DNA of 64,000 nt from NCBI RefSeq assembly GCF_000425585.1, contig NZ_KE384399.1:354459-418458 (forward strand). Reading direction: 5' to 3'. Under the pieces are notes generated by a model that did not search any database, was not told the origin of the DNA, and worked only from the letters and a program-made list of their open reading frames with translations. Position numbers and translations under genes: made by a program. How positions within the stretch are numbered: position 1 is the stretch's first letter; every line of letters starts with the position of its first letter. This stretch comes from Terrimonas ferruginea DSM 30193 (lineage in GTDB: Bacteria; Bacteroidota; Bacteroidia; Chitinophagales; Chitinophagaceae). This document shows, piece by piece, positions 8,940-17,024 of this stretch.

Positions 8940-9552
8940 GAAAGACGTTCCGATCAATACACTAGAACGGTTCCTTCCGGACAACACCTATGCACCTGTA
9001 CTGGCTTATCTCAATCAGTACAAGGTTCATCTCACCGTGACGCGCGAACGGAAATCCATTTTGGGCGATTACCGCCATCGTACGCGGCAGGATACGCACC
9101 GTATCAGCGTAAATGGTACGCTCAACAAGTATGCATTTCTCGTAACCTTATTGCACGAGCTCGCACACCTGCTGACATTCGAACAATTCAGCAACCGTGT
9201 GATGGCGCATGGCAAAGAATGGAAAGCCATTTACGGTCAGTTGCTCCATCAGTTTCTCGAACACAAAGTATTTCCGGACGACATTGCGTCGGAGTTGCAG
9301 CAGACATTGCGTAATCCTGCTGCCTCGAGTTGTGCAGAAGAGGGCCTGCTACGCGTGTTACGTCGTTATGATCAGCGGCCGGCGGAAGTAAAACTGGTGG
9401 AAGAACTGGCAGACGGCACTTTGTTCCGCACCACCGATGGTCGCATTTTCCGCAAAGGCCCGCGTTTGCGCAAACGTTTCAAGTGCGAAGAGGTAGGCAC
9501 GGGCAAGCAGTATTTGTTTAGTCCGGTGTACGAGGTGGTGAGTGTGGCATAA
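8932..9552 (+). CDS. SprT-like zinc metallopeptidase domain protein
   Basis: This is a 206-residue cytoplasmic protein. The zinc-binding HELAH sits at 75-79 and a third histidine in AHGKEW (H93), the arrangement of SprT/Spartan-like proteins. Such domains can cleave DNA-bound proteins, but bacterial SprT proteins are mostly uncharacterised. No CxxC zinc ribbon is present at the C-terminus, which is instead a basic beta-rich segment (about 160-206) resembling a small barrel. It is the last gene of the operon and overlaps the AtpI-like gene by 8 bp. Confidence 0.82.
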   Translation: MPKKDVPINTLERFLPDNTYAPVLAYLNQYKVHLTVTRERKSILGDYRHRTRQDTHRISVNGTLNKYAFLVTLLHELAHLLTFEQFSNRVMAHGKEWKAIYGQLLHQFLEHKVFPDDIASELQQTLRNPAASSCAEEGLLRVLRRYDQRPAEVKLVEELADGTLFRTTDGRIFRKGPRLRKRFKCEEVGTGKQYLFSPVYEVVSVA

Positions 9553-9556
9553 TACA

Positions 9557-9709
9557 TAAGGTGTAAGGCCCGATGCTTCGGCCTGTCGGGGTAACAGCCG
9601 CTATATGTTTAAGCTGTTGATAACGCTTTTCACACAAAGTGCGCAAACTAATGAAGACCCAAAGTCGATTCACCATTCACTATTGACCATTCACTATTGA
9701 CCATTCACC
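9557..9709. repeat. Two heptad repeat tracts in the gap before the beta-barrel gene
   Basis: The 237-bp gap 9553-9789 holds two copies of TAAGGTG (9557-9570) followed by a GC-rich imperfect inverted repeat. It then holds six perfectly phased copies of ATTSACY at 9668-9709. The second tract is the reverse complement of the GGTSAAT tract at 32052-32093. Confidence 0.7.
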
Positions 9710-9789
9710 CAGCCTACTACAAATTCGGTATTTCACATCCATTATCCCCCGGTTACTTTTACGTCATTCCTAATCAAAAAACGGGTGAC

Positions 9790-10374
9790 ATGAAAAAGTA
9801 TGTCTTTATTCTGCTGCTGACTATCTTGTCAGCTTCTGCTGATGCACAAGTAAGTTTCGGTCCCAAACTGGGATTGAATATTTCCAAACTTTCTTTTACG
9901 GACGATGATTTTAAAACCGGCTTCCGGCCCGGCTTTGCCATAGGTGGCGTAGTAAATTACAAAGTGATGGAGAAACTTTCGGTACAGGCCGAATTGTTCT
10001 ATTCCCTGGAAAGTACTTCTGAAAAGCGCATCAGCACCGATGCAAAAGGCCACATTAATATGAGCTTTGTGCATCTGCCCATCCTGGCGCAGTATGCTAT
10101 CTTCAAAGGGCTTTATGCAGAGGCCGGACCACAGATCGGTTTTCTGGTTGCTGCCAAAGAATCTTACGGCAGTCAGGACGCAGAAGATATCAAGCAATAT
10201 TATAAAAAAACAGATATCCGCTTTCCGGTTGGTGTCGGCTATAATCTGCCCATCGATGGTTTGAGTGCCGGTATCCGTTATTCTTTCAGCATTTCAAAAC
10301 TGAACACAGTTGAAGTCGGCGGCGGCAACCTGAAGTTTCACACGATCTGCCTCAGCGCTGCTTATCGCTTCTGA
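9790..10374 (+). CDS. Outer-membrane beta-barrel protein (PorT-type domain)
   Basis: The protein is 194 residues from the chosen ATG, which begins a clear signal peptide (MKKYVFILLLTILSASADA, cleavage near residue 19). An upstream in-frame start at 9697 would put 31 residues before the signal and is rejected. The mature part alternates polar and hydrophobic residues, with Gly and aromatic residues at strand ends (FGPKLGLNIS, FRPGFAIGGV). It ends in Phe (LSAAYRF), as do eight-stranded outer-membrane barrels of the Bacteroidota OmpA-like/PorT group. Specific function unknown. Monocistronic, convergent with the acetyltransferase gene and only 4 bp from its stop. Confidence 0.85.
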   Translation: MKKYVFILLLTILSASADAQVSFGPKLGLNISKLSFTDDDFKTGFRPGFAIGGVVNYKVMEKLSVQAELFYSLESTSEKRISTDAKGHINMSFVHLPILAQYAIFKGLYAEAGPQIGFLVAAKESYGSQDAEDIKQYYKKTDIRFPVGVGYNLPIDGLSAGIRYSFSISKLNTVEVGGGNLKFHTICLSAAYRF

Positions 10375-10378
10375 CCCG

Positions 10379-10864
10379 TTACAAGTCGCGGATCATCCAG
10401 TGACTGCAACCAAAATGACCACTATTACCCAACGGGGCTTCCAGGTAACGGAACCCCGTTTTTTCATATAATCCCAGGGCATTGGTGAGTTCGGGCATCG
10501 TTTCGAGATAGATTTTTTCATAGCCCATTTCCTTAGCAGTGGCGAGGCAATGTTGAATCAGTTTTTTACCAATTCCTTTGCCGCGGCCCTCCGGCAGCAA
10601 ATACATTTTTACCAGTTCACAAGTTTTGTCCGGCAGTCCTTCTGTGGGAAGTAATCCCGCACCACCCAACACGATATCATTTTCTTCCACTATAAAATAA
10701 CAGGAACCGGACTGGCGGAACAATTCATACAACGAATCCGTGCTCGCATCATAATAAACTGTACCGGGGTGATTGGCGCCGAATTCTTTCAGCGTATCGC
10801 GGACGATGCGGGCAATGACAGGATTATCTCTTTGCTCAATGGGGCGTATAACAGTTGCGCTCAT
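10379..10864 (-). CDS. GNAT family N-acetyltransferase
   Basis: This 161-residue single-domain protein has the GNAT acetyl-CoA binding loop LLPEGRGKGIGKKLIQ (about 91-106, R-G-x-G-x-G pattern) and the family C-terminal part (YEKTGFRYLEAP, about 133-144). Its substrate cannot be read from sequence. It is the last gene of a minus-strand series and lies 16 bp after the TPR gene, so the two may be co-transcribed. Confidence 0.9.
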   Translation of the reverse strand: MSATVIRPIEQRDNPVIARIVRDTLKEFGANHPGTVYYDASTDSLYELFRQSGSCYFIVEENDIVLGGAGLLPTEGLPDKTCELVKMYLLPEGRGKGIGKKLIQHCLATAKEMGYEKIYLETMPELTNALGLYEKTGFRYLEAPLGNSGHFGCSHWMIRDL

Positions 10865-10880
10865 GCGGCAAAGTTACTGA

Positions 10881-11663
10881 TCAGCGGATATGCACCAGCT
10901 TCCAGTTTACCTGGTAAGGATAAGGCTCGTAAAATGAGTTGTCTTCATTAACCGTATAGCCGTCCAGGAAGTCCTGCTTTGCCTCGCGGATAAGGAGAAG
11001 GCCTTCTTCTTCGCGATTCAATAACAATAAACATTTTCCTTTGAAATATTTGGCGTCGGAGAAACGCGGATAGACCGCCAGGCTGCGGTCAAATGCTTTG
11101 ATGGCATCGTTGTATTGTTGCAGTTCGTAATAAGCAATACCGAGATAAAACAGTTCCAGTTGATGTTGCGACGGACCCGAGGGGTTGGTTTGCTTTTGAA
11201 ATAATGCCAGCGCTTCCCTGAAGTGGTTTAGTTGCAGGTAGCAGAGCCCGGAGTAGAAATCAAAACCGTGATCCATCACGCTGCTGTTGCCCCATTTCTT
11301 CCGGCTAAGGGCGAAGTCTGACAATGCGGCTTCATAGGTTTTGGCAAAAATGCATTTGATAAAGGCGCGATAGGGCAGTAGCGTAGTATCACATTCAACG
11401 CCTTTGTCGAGGTAAGCCATGCCGGCTTCATATTTTCTTTGTTTGAAATAAGGCATCGCCCGCATCTGCCAGAGATACCCGATGCGTGGATTTTCTTTTA
11501 ACCCTTTATCGATCCAGTCGCCCCATTCGGGTGAAAAGATGCTGTGTAGCTCAGCACCACGGGTGAAATATTTTGCAATGGTACTGTCGGCAGGAATAGC
11601 CGGTTGTGCGTTTGATAGCTGCGTCACCAAAAGCAAAAACAGCAGGCAGTTGATCCGGTTCAT
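10881..11663 (-). CDS. Secreted tetratricopeptide-repeat protein
   Basis: The protein is 260 residues with a signal peptide (about 1-19, ending SNAQ). TPR-like helix pairs follow, clearest at about 140-205 (LFYLGIAYYELQQYNDAIKA and the next repeat). It is probably periplasmic or surface located and acts in protein-protein contacts. No catalytic motif was seen. It sits between the GNAT gene and the VOC gene, all on the minus strand. Confidence 0.75.
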   Translation of the reverse strand: MNRINCLLFLLLVTQLSNAQPAIPADSTIAKYFTRGAELHSIFSPEWGDWIDKGLKENPRIGYLWQMRAMPYFKQRKYEAGMAYLDKGVECDTTLLPYRAFIKCIFAKTYEAALSDFALSRKKWGNSSVMDHGFDFYSGLCYLQLNHFREALALFQKQTNPSGPSQHQLELFYLGIAYYELQQYNDAIKAFDRSLAVYPRFSDAKYFKGKCLLLLNREEEGLLLIREAKQDFLDGYTVNEDNSFYEPYPYQVNWKLVHIR

Positions 11664-11711
11664 AGCATGGTTTTGTCCGGACCAGACGGCCTGCTGCGGT
11701 TACAAGTTGCA

Positions 11712-12095
11712 TCAGCTTTCCGGCGGGGCTTCATAGTGCACGAAATCGATGCCGATGCCGTTAGGGTCAACGATCGCAAAATGCGTATCGCCCCAGGCTT
11801 CTTGTCTGATGTCGATTGCCATCGGCAGGCCACGGCCTTTCAGCGTAGCATACAACTCATGTACGTCTGCCACTTCGATGGTAAGAAATACACCCTGCCC
11901 CTGGAAGGCCGGCCGGAATATCGACGCCTGGTTGTCCAGCTCCGGTTGGAGAAATGCAAGGTCCTGGCTGCCGTCCGGCGTATGTAACAATAAATACCAT
12001 TCGTTTTTAAAGCGCACTCCAAAACCTAATTGTTCCGTGTAAAATTTTTCCGTTTCTGTCAGATGGGGCGTGATGATGCCTGCATTGAGTTTCAT
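11712..12095 (-). CDS. VOC family (glyoxalase/bleomycin-resistance fold) protein
   Basis: This 127-residue protein has the paired beta-alpha-beta-beta-beta modules of the vicinal oxygen chelate fold. The N-terminal MKLNAGIITPHLTETEKFY and the C-terminal DTHFAIVDPNGIGIDFVHY are typical of glyoxalase-superfamily proteins. The second module has D-P-N-G before the last strand. Substrate unknown. It lies 93 bp downstream of the AraC-type regulator on the same strand and could be in its transcript. Confidence 0.88.
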   Translation of the reverse strand: MKLNAGIITPHLTETEKFYTEQLGFGVRFKNEWYLLLHTPDGSQDLAFLQPELDNQASIFRPAFQGQGVFLTIEVADVHELYATLKGRGLPMAIDIRQEAWGDTHFAIVDPNGIGIDFVHYEAPPES

Positions 12096-12188
12096 AACAA
12101 CTGAGTTTATTTTTTGAAAAGAATCCCGCGGTTTGACGATACAAAGTTGGGATAAGTGCAGGCCGGAACCTTGTAAAAAAAGGACAAA

Positions 12189-13004
12189 TCAACGGAACGC
12201 GGCGGCCGGTGTATTACCGAACAGCGTTTTGAATTCCTTGATGAAGTGTGCCTGGTCGTAGTAGCCGGCAGTAAAGAAAATCTTGTTTTTCCGAAGACTT
12301 TCAGCGGATGGTTTTGCCTGGAGAATATGTTGAAAGCGTACGATCTTACTGAATGTTTTTGGACTGTCGCCAATGTATTCATCAAATAATCTTCTTAGTT
12401 GACGGGGGCTGACGCCGGTGCCCAGATCCTGGTTGAGGGAGGCTGTTCCCTGCGCACGCAAAATGAGGTGAACGGCTTCATAAAAACGGTTATCGGGCTG
12501 CCGCGCCGGATGGGCCAATGCTGTAAGAAACAGTTTATCAAAAATGGAGGAAACGTCATCGAGGCCGGCCGTTATTGCATTGATCAAAGCAATGCTTTTG
12601 CTCAACGCAGGCACCACATTTTCCAGTGCTTCAAAACGGTTGGTCAGCGCTGCCGCTTTGATGCCATATAAAAGCGGGAACGCACCCGGCAGAAACCGCA
12701 CACCGATATAATGAAACACATCCGGCAGGGGGAATTCGGTATAGCTGCTCGAAAATCCCATGATATAGGGTTGGTCCGGGTGCGCCGTTTCAAAGAAAAT
12801 ATCCATGCAGCCATCGGCTACCACGCGATAGTGAAAGGCAGTGTCAAGTGGTGCAAGGGTTTTTAATTCCCAATAGCAATAAATCCAATTTTGCAGGTCC
12901 TTGTGGGGAAGCACTTCACGATACAATACCTGTCCTTCCGATCCGCGCGTGGTTGGTTGCAGCGGACGGAAGAGCGTACGTATATCCGGAAGAGGCGACA
13001 ACAT
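12189..13004 (-). CDS. AraC family transcriptional regulator
   Basis: At 271 residues this has an N-terminal effector domain (about 1-150, beta-rich, with the FHYRVVADGCMDIFFE stretch typical of the small-AraC DUF6597 type) and a C-terminal double helix-turn-helix (about 165-268, DLGTGVSPRQLRRLFDEYIG then FTAGYYDQAHFIKEFKTLFG). Its start codon overlaps the stop codon of the CYTH gene by one base, so translation is probably coupled. Target genes are unknown. Its distance from the pectin locus and this neighbourhood argue against a role there. Confidence 0.9.
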   Translation of the reverse strand: MLSPLPDIRTLFRPLQPTTRGSEGQVLYREVLPHKDLQNWIYCYWELKTLAPLDTAFHYRVVADGCMDIFFETAHPDQPYIMGFSSSYTEFPLPDVFHYIGVRFLPGAFPLLYGIKAAALTNRFEALENVVPALSKSIALINAITAGLDDVSSIFDKLFLTALAHPARQPDNRFYEAVHLILRAQGTASLNQDLGTGVSPRQLRRLFDEYIGDSPKTFSKIVRFQHILQAKPSAESLRKNKIFFTAGYYDQAHFIKEFKTLFGNTPAAAFR

Positions 13005-13528
13005 CAGGCGGTTGTTTGTTGCAGCAGCAGGTCACTGTAAGAAACACGGATATGATCTTCGGGTTGTATGCCGAAAAAGCTGATGTAATGATCGCATTGT
13101 GCTTTCAGTTTGTCAACGCCAATCGATCCGTCCTGGTCAATGGCTTCCGCCTCGATGAAGGTGCCGAGCCCGTTTACAGTATCGAAATGAAACTTCACAT
13201 TTTCCACGAAATAAATACGGCGGCGCTTCTCCACGATCACCTTGATGCCGTGTACTTTTTCCAGGATGGCTTTCAGCGATTCGTCGGGCTGATGTTTGTA
13301 CAACAGGATGTTCGCCTGTTTGGCGCCGGCTTCATCCGGGCGGTCATACCAGATGAGGGCATTTTCAATATTGCCTTCGCGCAGTTTGAGTCGCCCCGTT
13401 GTTACGTTGTAATAGGTATCCTTTTGCAGGTCTTCACCGGCAAAACGCGGAGCGAGTGTTTGCAGTTTGGTTTCGTGAACAGTGGTATCGTTTACCCGGG
13501 CCTTGAATTCAATATTGGTAAGGGACAT
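13004..13528 (-). CDS. CYTH domain protein (class IV adenylate cyclase / CyaB-like)
   Basis: The protein is 174 residues from the ATG at 13528, which gives the canonical start MSLTNIEFKARV. An ATG 21 bp further upstream only adds a non-conserved extension. CYTH signatures are the N-terminal ExxxK-type IEFKA, the basic R-L-K-L-R-E strand (about 45-51), the VEKRRRIYF segment (about 103-111) and F-I-E-A-E-A (about 127-132). These line a tunnel that binds triphosphate compounds with divalent metal. Members include thiamine triphosphatases, tripolyphosphatases and CyaB-type proteins. Substrate is undetermined. The stop overlaps the start of the AraC gene. Confidence 0.85.
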   Translation of the reverse strand: MSLTNIEFKARVNDTTVHETKLQTLAPRFAGEDLQKDTYYNVTTGRLKLREGNIENALIWYDRPDEAGAKQANILLYKHQPDESLKAILEKVHGIKVIVEKRRRIYFVENVKFHFDTVNGLGTFIEAEAIDQDGSIGVDKLKAQCDHYISFFGIQPEDHIRVSYSDLLLQQTTA

Positions 13529-13569
13529 AATTGCGGTATTGTTCCTCAAAGGTACAGAATACCCATTTT

Positions 13570-14679
13570 TCAGAGGCCTTCCAGAAAGTTATCTGTGATA
13601 TAATCCACTACTGACGACAGGTTGCGTGTTTCTTCAAATACGGCCAGTTGCCTGTCGGCGCCGGTGCCGTTTTCGAGGATCTTATGTACATTTTCCACGC
13701 GATGACGGCTGCCGAGATGGTCCAGCACCGGATCGATGAAGTCGAGCAGTTCATAGATCAGGGCGCGCGTGTTTACTTCCTCTTCTTTACCAAAGTCGAT
13801 CAGGTAACCGTCGATGCCATAGCGGCTTGCGCGCCATTTGTTTTCATTGATCAACGGCCGTGAATACTGGATGAAGTTGAGATTCTTGTGCCGCAGCATA
13901 TAGATGCGTGCACACACGGCCTGGAACAGTGCCGCCATGGAAATAGTTTCGTCCACGGTCATCGGTATGTCGCAGATGCGGAACTCAACGGTGTTGAAGA
14001 ATGGATGTACGCGCAGGTCCCACCAGATCTTTTTCGCATTGTCGATACAATTCGTTTTGATCAGCATCTTCACGTAGTTGTCGTACGCTTCAATGCTTTC
14101 GAATGCATCGGGAATACCGGTGCGGGGAAATTTATCAAACACTTTTGTGCGGAAAGATTTATACCCGGTGGTACGTCCTTCCCAGAAAGGGGAGTTGGTG
14201 CTGAGCGCATAGATATGCGGCAGGAAGTAACGGGTGGAATTGGCAATGTGATTGGCCATTTCCCGCGTTTCCATTCCTACGTGTACGTGTAAACCAAAAA
14301 TGAGGTTGCTGCGCGCCGCCTCCTGCAATTCATTCACGATTTCGCTGTAGCGTATGTGGTCGGTGATGAGCTGACTTTCCCAATGGCTGAAAGGGTGCGT
14401 ACCCGATGCGCCCATCTTCAGGTCCAGCGACTCCGCGATACCGGAAATGGTTTTGCGGAGCAGTGCCACATCTTTGTAGGCTTCGTCCACATCCTGGCAG
14501 ATATCGGTGCCCACTTCCACTACGGCCTGGTGCATTTCTGCTTTTACTTTGTCCTTGATCACTTTTTGTCCTTCATGCACAATCCGCTGTTCATGGCTTT
14601 TGAGCTCACGTGTCACCGGATCGAGGACCATATATTCCTCTTCAACGCCGAGGGTAAAGCTTTTATAGTTAAGCACCAT
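13570..14679 (-). CDS. GCS2-type carboxylate-amine ligase (YbdK-like)
   Basis: The 369-residue protein belongs to the glutamate-cysteine ligase 2 family. The N-terminal TLGVEEEYMVLDP is the metal/ATP-binding signature and FGLHVHVGM (about 145-153) a second conserved block. WWDLRVHPFFNTVEFRICD (about 218-236) is a third. The family forms amide bonds between a carboxylate (often glutamate) and an amine using ATP. YbdK has weak glutamate-cysteine ligase activity, but the true product is generally unknown. It is the second gene of a pair, 45 bp after an ATP-grasp ligase, which suggests a two-step synthesis of a small peptide-like metabolite. Confidence 0.9.
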   Translation of the reverse strand: MVLNYKSFTLGVEEEYMVLDPVTRELKSHEQRIVHEGQKVIKDKVKAEMHQAVVEVGTDICQDVDEAYKDVALLRKTISGIAESLDLKMGASGTHPFSHWESQLITDHIRYSEIVNELQEAARSNLIFGLHVHVGMETREMANHIANSTRYFLPHIYALSTNSPFWEGRTTGYKSFRTKVFDKFPRTGIPDAFESIEAYDNYVKMLIKTNCIDNAKKIWWDLRVHPFFNTVEFRICDIPMTVDETISMAALFQAVCARIYMLRHKNLNFIQYSRPLINENKWRASRYGIDGYLIDFGKEEEVNTRALIYELLDFIDPVLDHLGSRHRVENVHKILENGTGADRQLAVFEETRNLSSVVDYITDNFLEGL

Positions 14680-14724
14680 TGGTGGTAAGTATTGTGTTTT
14701 TCTTCAAACAGTTGTTTGTTGTGA

Positions 14725-15678
14725 TTAAACGAGCGACAGTTTATTGCTGCTACGTTTTACGTATTGTCCCCAGGTGAGGTTGTCTTTGCCTTCTTCTGCT
14801 GTCTGTGCTTTTTCGATGGCATAATTAGCAGCGGTTTCCACTACCCATTCGAAGTTCTCTTCACCTACGCTGGCTTTGTCGGCATCCGGTGCAGGGTTGC
14901 AGAAGTCGATGGCATAGGGCACTCCGTTCCGCAGTGCCAACTCTACGGTATTGAAATCATATCCGAGGTATTGATTGATGCGCAATACGATGTCGGTCAT
15001 TTCCTGCAATTTCTCGGGTGTGGGAGAGAAGTCGGCTACATAACGCAGATGATGCGGGTTGCGCGGCTCATAAGGCATGATGCGAACGTGTTTGCCGCCG
15101 ATACAATAGCAGCGGTAATATTCTTCGAAAACAATTTCTTCCTGCAGCAGCATTACGAGTTGACCCGTTTCGCTGTGTTTCTGGAAAAAATCATCCACGC
15201 TGTCGAGCCGGTAAACGTGTTTCCAGCCGCCGCCGGCAAAGGGTTTCATGTAAGCGGGGAAGCCGACGTATTTAAAAATGGAATCCCAGTCGAGCGGGTA
15301 AGCCAGGTTGCTGAAAGATTCATTACTGGTATCATCCGGCAGGTCGCGGGAAGGAATGATGGCGGTTTTGGGAACCGGCACACCCACCTGCGTCATCAGG
15401 CAGTTGTTGAAATATTTGTCATCGGCACTCCACCAGAAAGGGTTGTTGATAACGGCGGTGCCCGTAACGGCGGCATTTTTCAGCCAGGTGCGGTAAAAGG
15501 GGACATCCTGTGAAATGCGGTCAATGATCACGCTGTAACCACTGTGCACACCCTGCATCGCTTTATCGATGCGAACCGGTTCGGCGGTAATGCCTGCTAT
15601 ATTTTTACTGTTTACACGTGCTACGAAGGCTTCGGGGAAAGAACGTTCTTTGCCATGCAGAATTCCAATTTTCTTCAT
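14725..15678 (-). CDS. ATP-grasp ligase (RimK-like)
   Basis: The 317-residue protein has an N-terminal pre-grasp alpha/beta region (about 1-100), then an ATP-grasp fold. PAYMKPFAGGGWKHVYR (about 145-161) is the nucleotide-binding segment, LLQEEIVFEEYYR (about 178-190) follows, and NTVELALRNGVPYAIDFCNPAPD (about 243-265) supplies Mg-binding acidic and Asn residues. The family couples ATP hydrolysis to amide or ester bond formation through an acyl phosphate. It precedes the GCS2-type ligase on the same transcript and diverges from an esterase. Product unknown. Confidence 0.85.
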   Translation of the reverse strand: MKKIGILHGKERSFPEAFVARVNSKNIAGITAEPVRIDKAMQGVHSGYSVIIDRISQDVPFYRTWLKNAAVTGTAVINNPFWWSADDKYFNNCLMTQVGVPVPKTAIIPSRDLPDDTSNESFSNLAYPLDWDSIFKYVGFPAYMKPFAGGGWKHVYRLDSVDDFFQKHSETGQLVMLLQEEIVFEEYYRCYCIGGKHVRIMPYEPRNPHHLRYVADFSPTPEKLQEMTDIVLRINQYLGYDFNTVELALRNGVPYAIDFCNPAPDADKASVGEENFEWVVETAANYAIEKAQTAEEGKDNLTWGQYVKRSSNKLSLV

Positions 15679-15801
15679 GAGATTGTTTTAAGGTAGTTGG
15701 TAAGATATTTTTCGCTCCCGAAGGGCGCGTAGTCAAGGGCTTTCCAAATATATTTTTTCAGCGTCAAAAAAACAAATAAGCTTCTGTGCTATTCGATTCA
15801 T

Positions 15802-15836
15802 TTTGACTGATCGGAGGCATCAATTCCTTATTTTTG
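15802..15836 (+). promoter_or_regulatory. Bacteroidota-type promoter immediately before the esterase start
   Basis: TTTG at 15802-15805 and a perfect TATTTTTG at 15829-15836 (TAnnTTTG pattern) are 23 bp apart, slightly longer than usual. The second box ends 5 bp before the chosen ATG at 15842, so the transcript could start at or very near the start codon. Confidence 0.4.
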
Positions 15837-15841
15837 GCGCC

Positions 15842-16657
15842 ATGCAACCTGAAAAAGTTTCCGGCGTACTGATAGAGCAACATATTATTCATTCGGATTA
15901 TCTTGGAAAAGAACTGACCATTGATTTCTTTCTTCCCCGTAATGTGGCGGAACCCGAGAACATGAGCCTGCTGCTACTCAATGACGGGCAGCAGTCGGAA
16001 GAACTTGGATTGAAAACGATCTTCAACGAAGGCTACGCTTCGCAGTCGATAAGACCGGTACTGTGCGCGGCCATTCATACCGACAAAGACCGCAAATTCG
16101 ATTACGGCGTTGCCGGTTACCCCGACTACCTCGACCGGGGCAATAAAGCCGCTCTTTATACCTCTTTTATAATTGAGGAATTGCTGCCGTTTATCAGCGA
16201 TACCTATAAAGTATACAAATTCCGCGAGAGGGCCTTTGCTGGTTTTTCGCTTGGCGGACTTACGGCGCTCGACATAGTATGGAACCATCCCGAGCTTTTT
16301 AGCACGGCGGGTGTGTTCTCCGGGTCGCTGTGGTGGCGCAGCGTCGATCAGGAAGACCCTGTCTACAGCGATGACAAACACCGCATCATGCACCAGGTGA
16401 TACGCGCCGGCACCTACCATCCCGGCCAGCGCTTTTTCTTTCAATGTGGCATATTGGATGAAACGATGGACCGCAACAACAATGGCATCATCGATTCCAT
16501 CGACGATACGCAGGACCTGATCCGCGAATTGGAGAATAAAGGCTATGACCGCGAAAAAGATATTTTTTATTTAGAAATGGCCGACGGCAAACATGATATT
16601 CCTACCTGGAGCCGGGCCTTGCCGGTTTTTCTGCAATGGGAATGGGGAGTGAGGTAG
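15842..16657 (+). CDS. Esterase D / putative esterase family alpha/beta hydrolase
   Basis: The protein is 271 residues from the ATG at 15842. An in-frame TTG 39 bp upstream would add 13 non-conserved residues. The nucleophile elbow G-F-S-L-G-G (serine near residue 138) lies in a PF00756-type fold, with WNHPELFSTAGVFSGSLWW after it and a late histidine in ADGKHDIPTW (about 251-260) completing the likely triad. No signal peptide, so cytoplasmic. It is divergent from the ATP-grasp/GCS2 ligase pair across a 163-bp gap, a neighbourhood seen in amidoligase gene clusters, and might process their product. Confidence 0.85.
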   Translation: MQPEKVSGVLIEQHIIHSDYLGKELTIDFFLPRNVAEPENMSLLLLNDGQQSEELGLKTIFNEGYASQSIRPVLCAAIHTDKDRKFDYGVAGYPDYLDRGNKAALYTSFIIEELLPFISDTYKVYKFRERAFAGFSLGGLTALDIVWNHPELFSTAGVFSGSLWWRSVDQEDPVYSDDKHRIMHQVIRAGTYHPGQRFFFQCGILDETMDRNNNGIIDSIDDTQDLIRELENKGYDREKDIFYLEMADGKHDIPTWSRALPVFLQWEWGVR

Positions 16658-16897
16658 ACGGCATAAGGCCCGACACTTCGGGCCGAAGTTTCGGCCTAAG
16701 GTGTAAGGTATAAGGTGTAAGGTTTGAGGCTTAGGACTTTGGTGCCCGAGGCCGATACTTCGGCTTCTCGAAGCTACAGTCGTAGTAAGTAATAACTAAT
16801 TCTTTGCGCCTTTGCGTGAAATCAGATGGCAAGTCCATTCGCGCTTTCTTTCACTCCCGAGGCTTCGGGATGACGATTCATGATCGCTATTCACTCC
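16658..16897. repeat. Non-coding gap with heptad repeats and inverted repeats
   Basis: No gene was found here. Five heptads close to TAAGGTG run from 16697 to 16731. Around them are GC-rich inverted repeats of the CCCGA/TCGGG kind (16669-16696, 16744-16764 and 16856-16869) and a doubled TTTGCG motif near 16803-16816. No conserved RNA family was recognised. Confidence 0.65.
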
Positions 16898-16935
16898 TCA
16901 GGAAAATAATCCATCAAGATAGTAAAACCTGCCAT
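16898..16935 (+). promoter_or_regulatory. Direct-repeat operator 1 (21-bp period) before the CoA operon
   Basis: Two 17-bp half-sites start exactly 21 bp apart: TCAGGAAAATAATCCAT (16898-16914) and ATAGTAAAACCTGCCAT (16919-16935). The second matches the first half-site at 45213 in 15 of 17 positions, the first in 12 of 17. Direct repeats two helical turns apart are typical of AraC-type DNA-binding domains, including those of hybrid two-component regulators. Confidence 0.6.
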
Positions 16936-16968
16936 TGAACACCCTGGCGCACCAGACTAATTTAAAGT

Positions 16969-16999
16969 TTTGGTTTTGAGACCCTTTTCCGTCTTTTTG
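16969..16999 (+). promoter_or_regulatory. Promoter of the CoA-transferase operon
   Basis: TTTG at 16969-16972, a 19-bp spacer and TCTTTTTG at 16992-16999 fit the Bacteroidota -33/-7 pattern (TTTG and TAnnTTTG) with one mismatch. The -7 box lies 73 bp after the start of the proximal operator half-site. The other two operator-linked promoters show 67 and 71 bp. Confidence 0.5.
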
Positions 17000-17024
17000 T
17001 CACTAACGATTGTAAAGGAAAAAT

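Noticed and set aside
9668-9709. Possible CRISPR-like or recombination repeat
   Set aside because: The unit is only 7 bp with no spacers and no cas genes nearby; it is a simple degenerate tandem repeat.
12189-13004. AraC regulator as the protein binding the 21-bp direct repeats
   Set aside because: It lies 4 kb away in an unrelated gene group on the opposite strand, and no copy of the motif was seen near it. A regulator outside the window is more likely.
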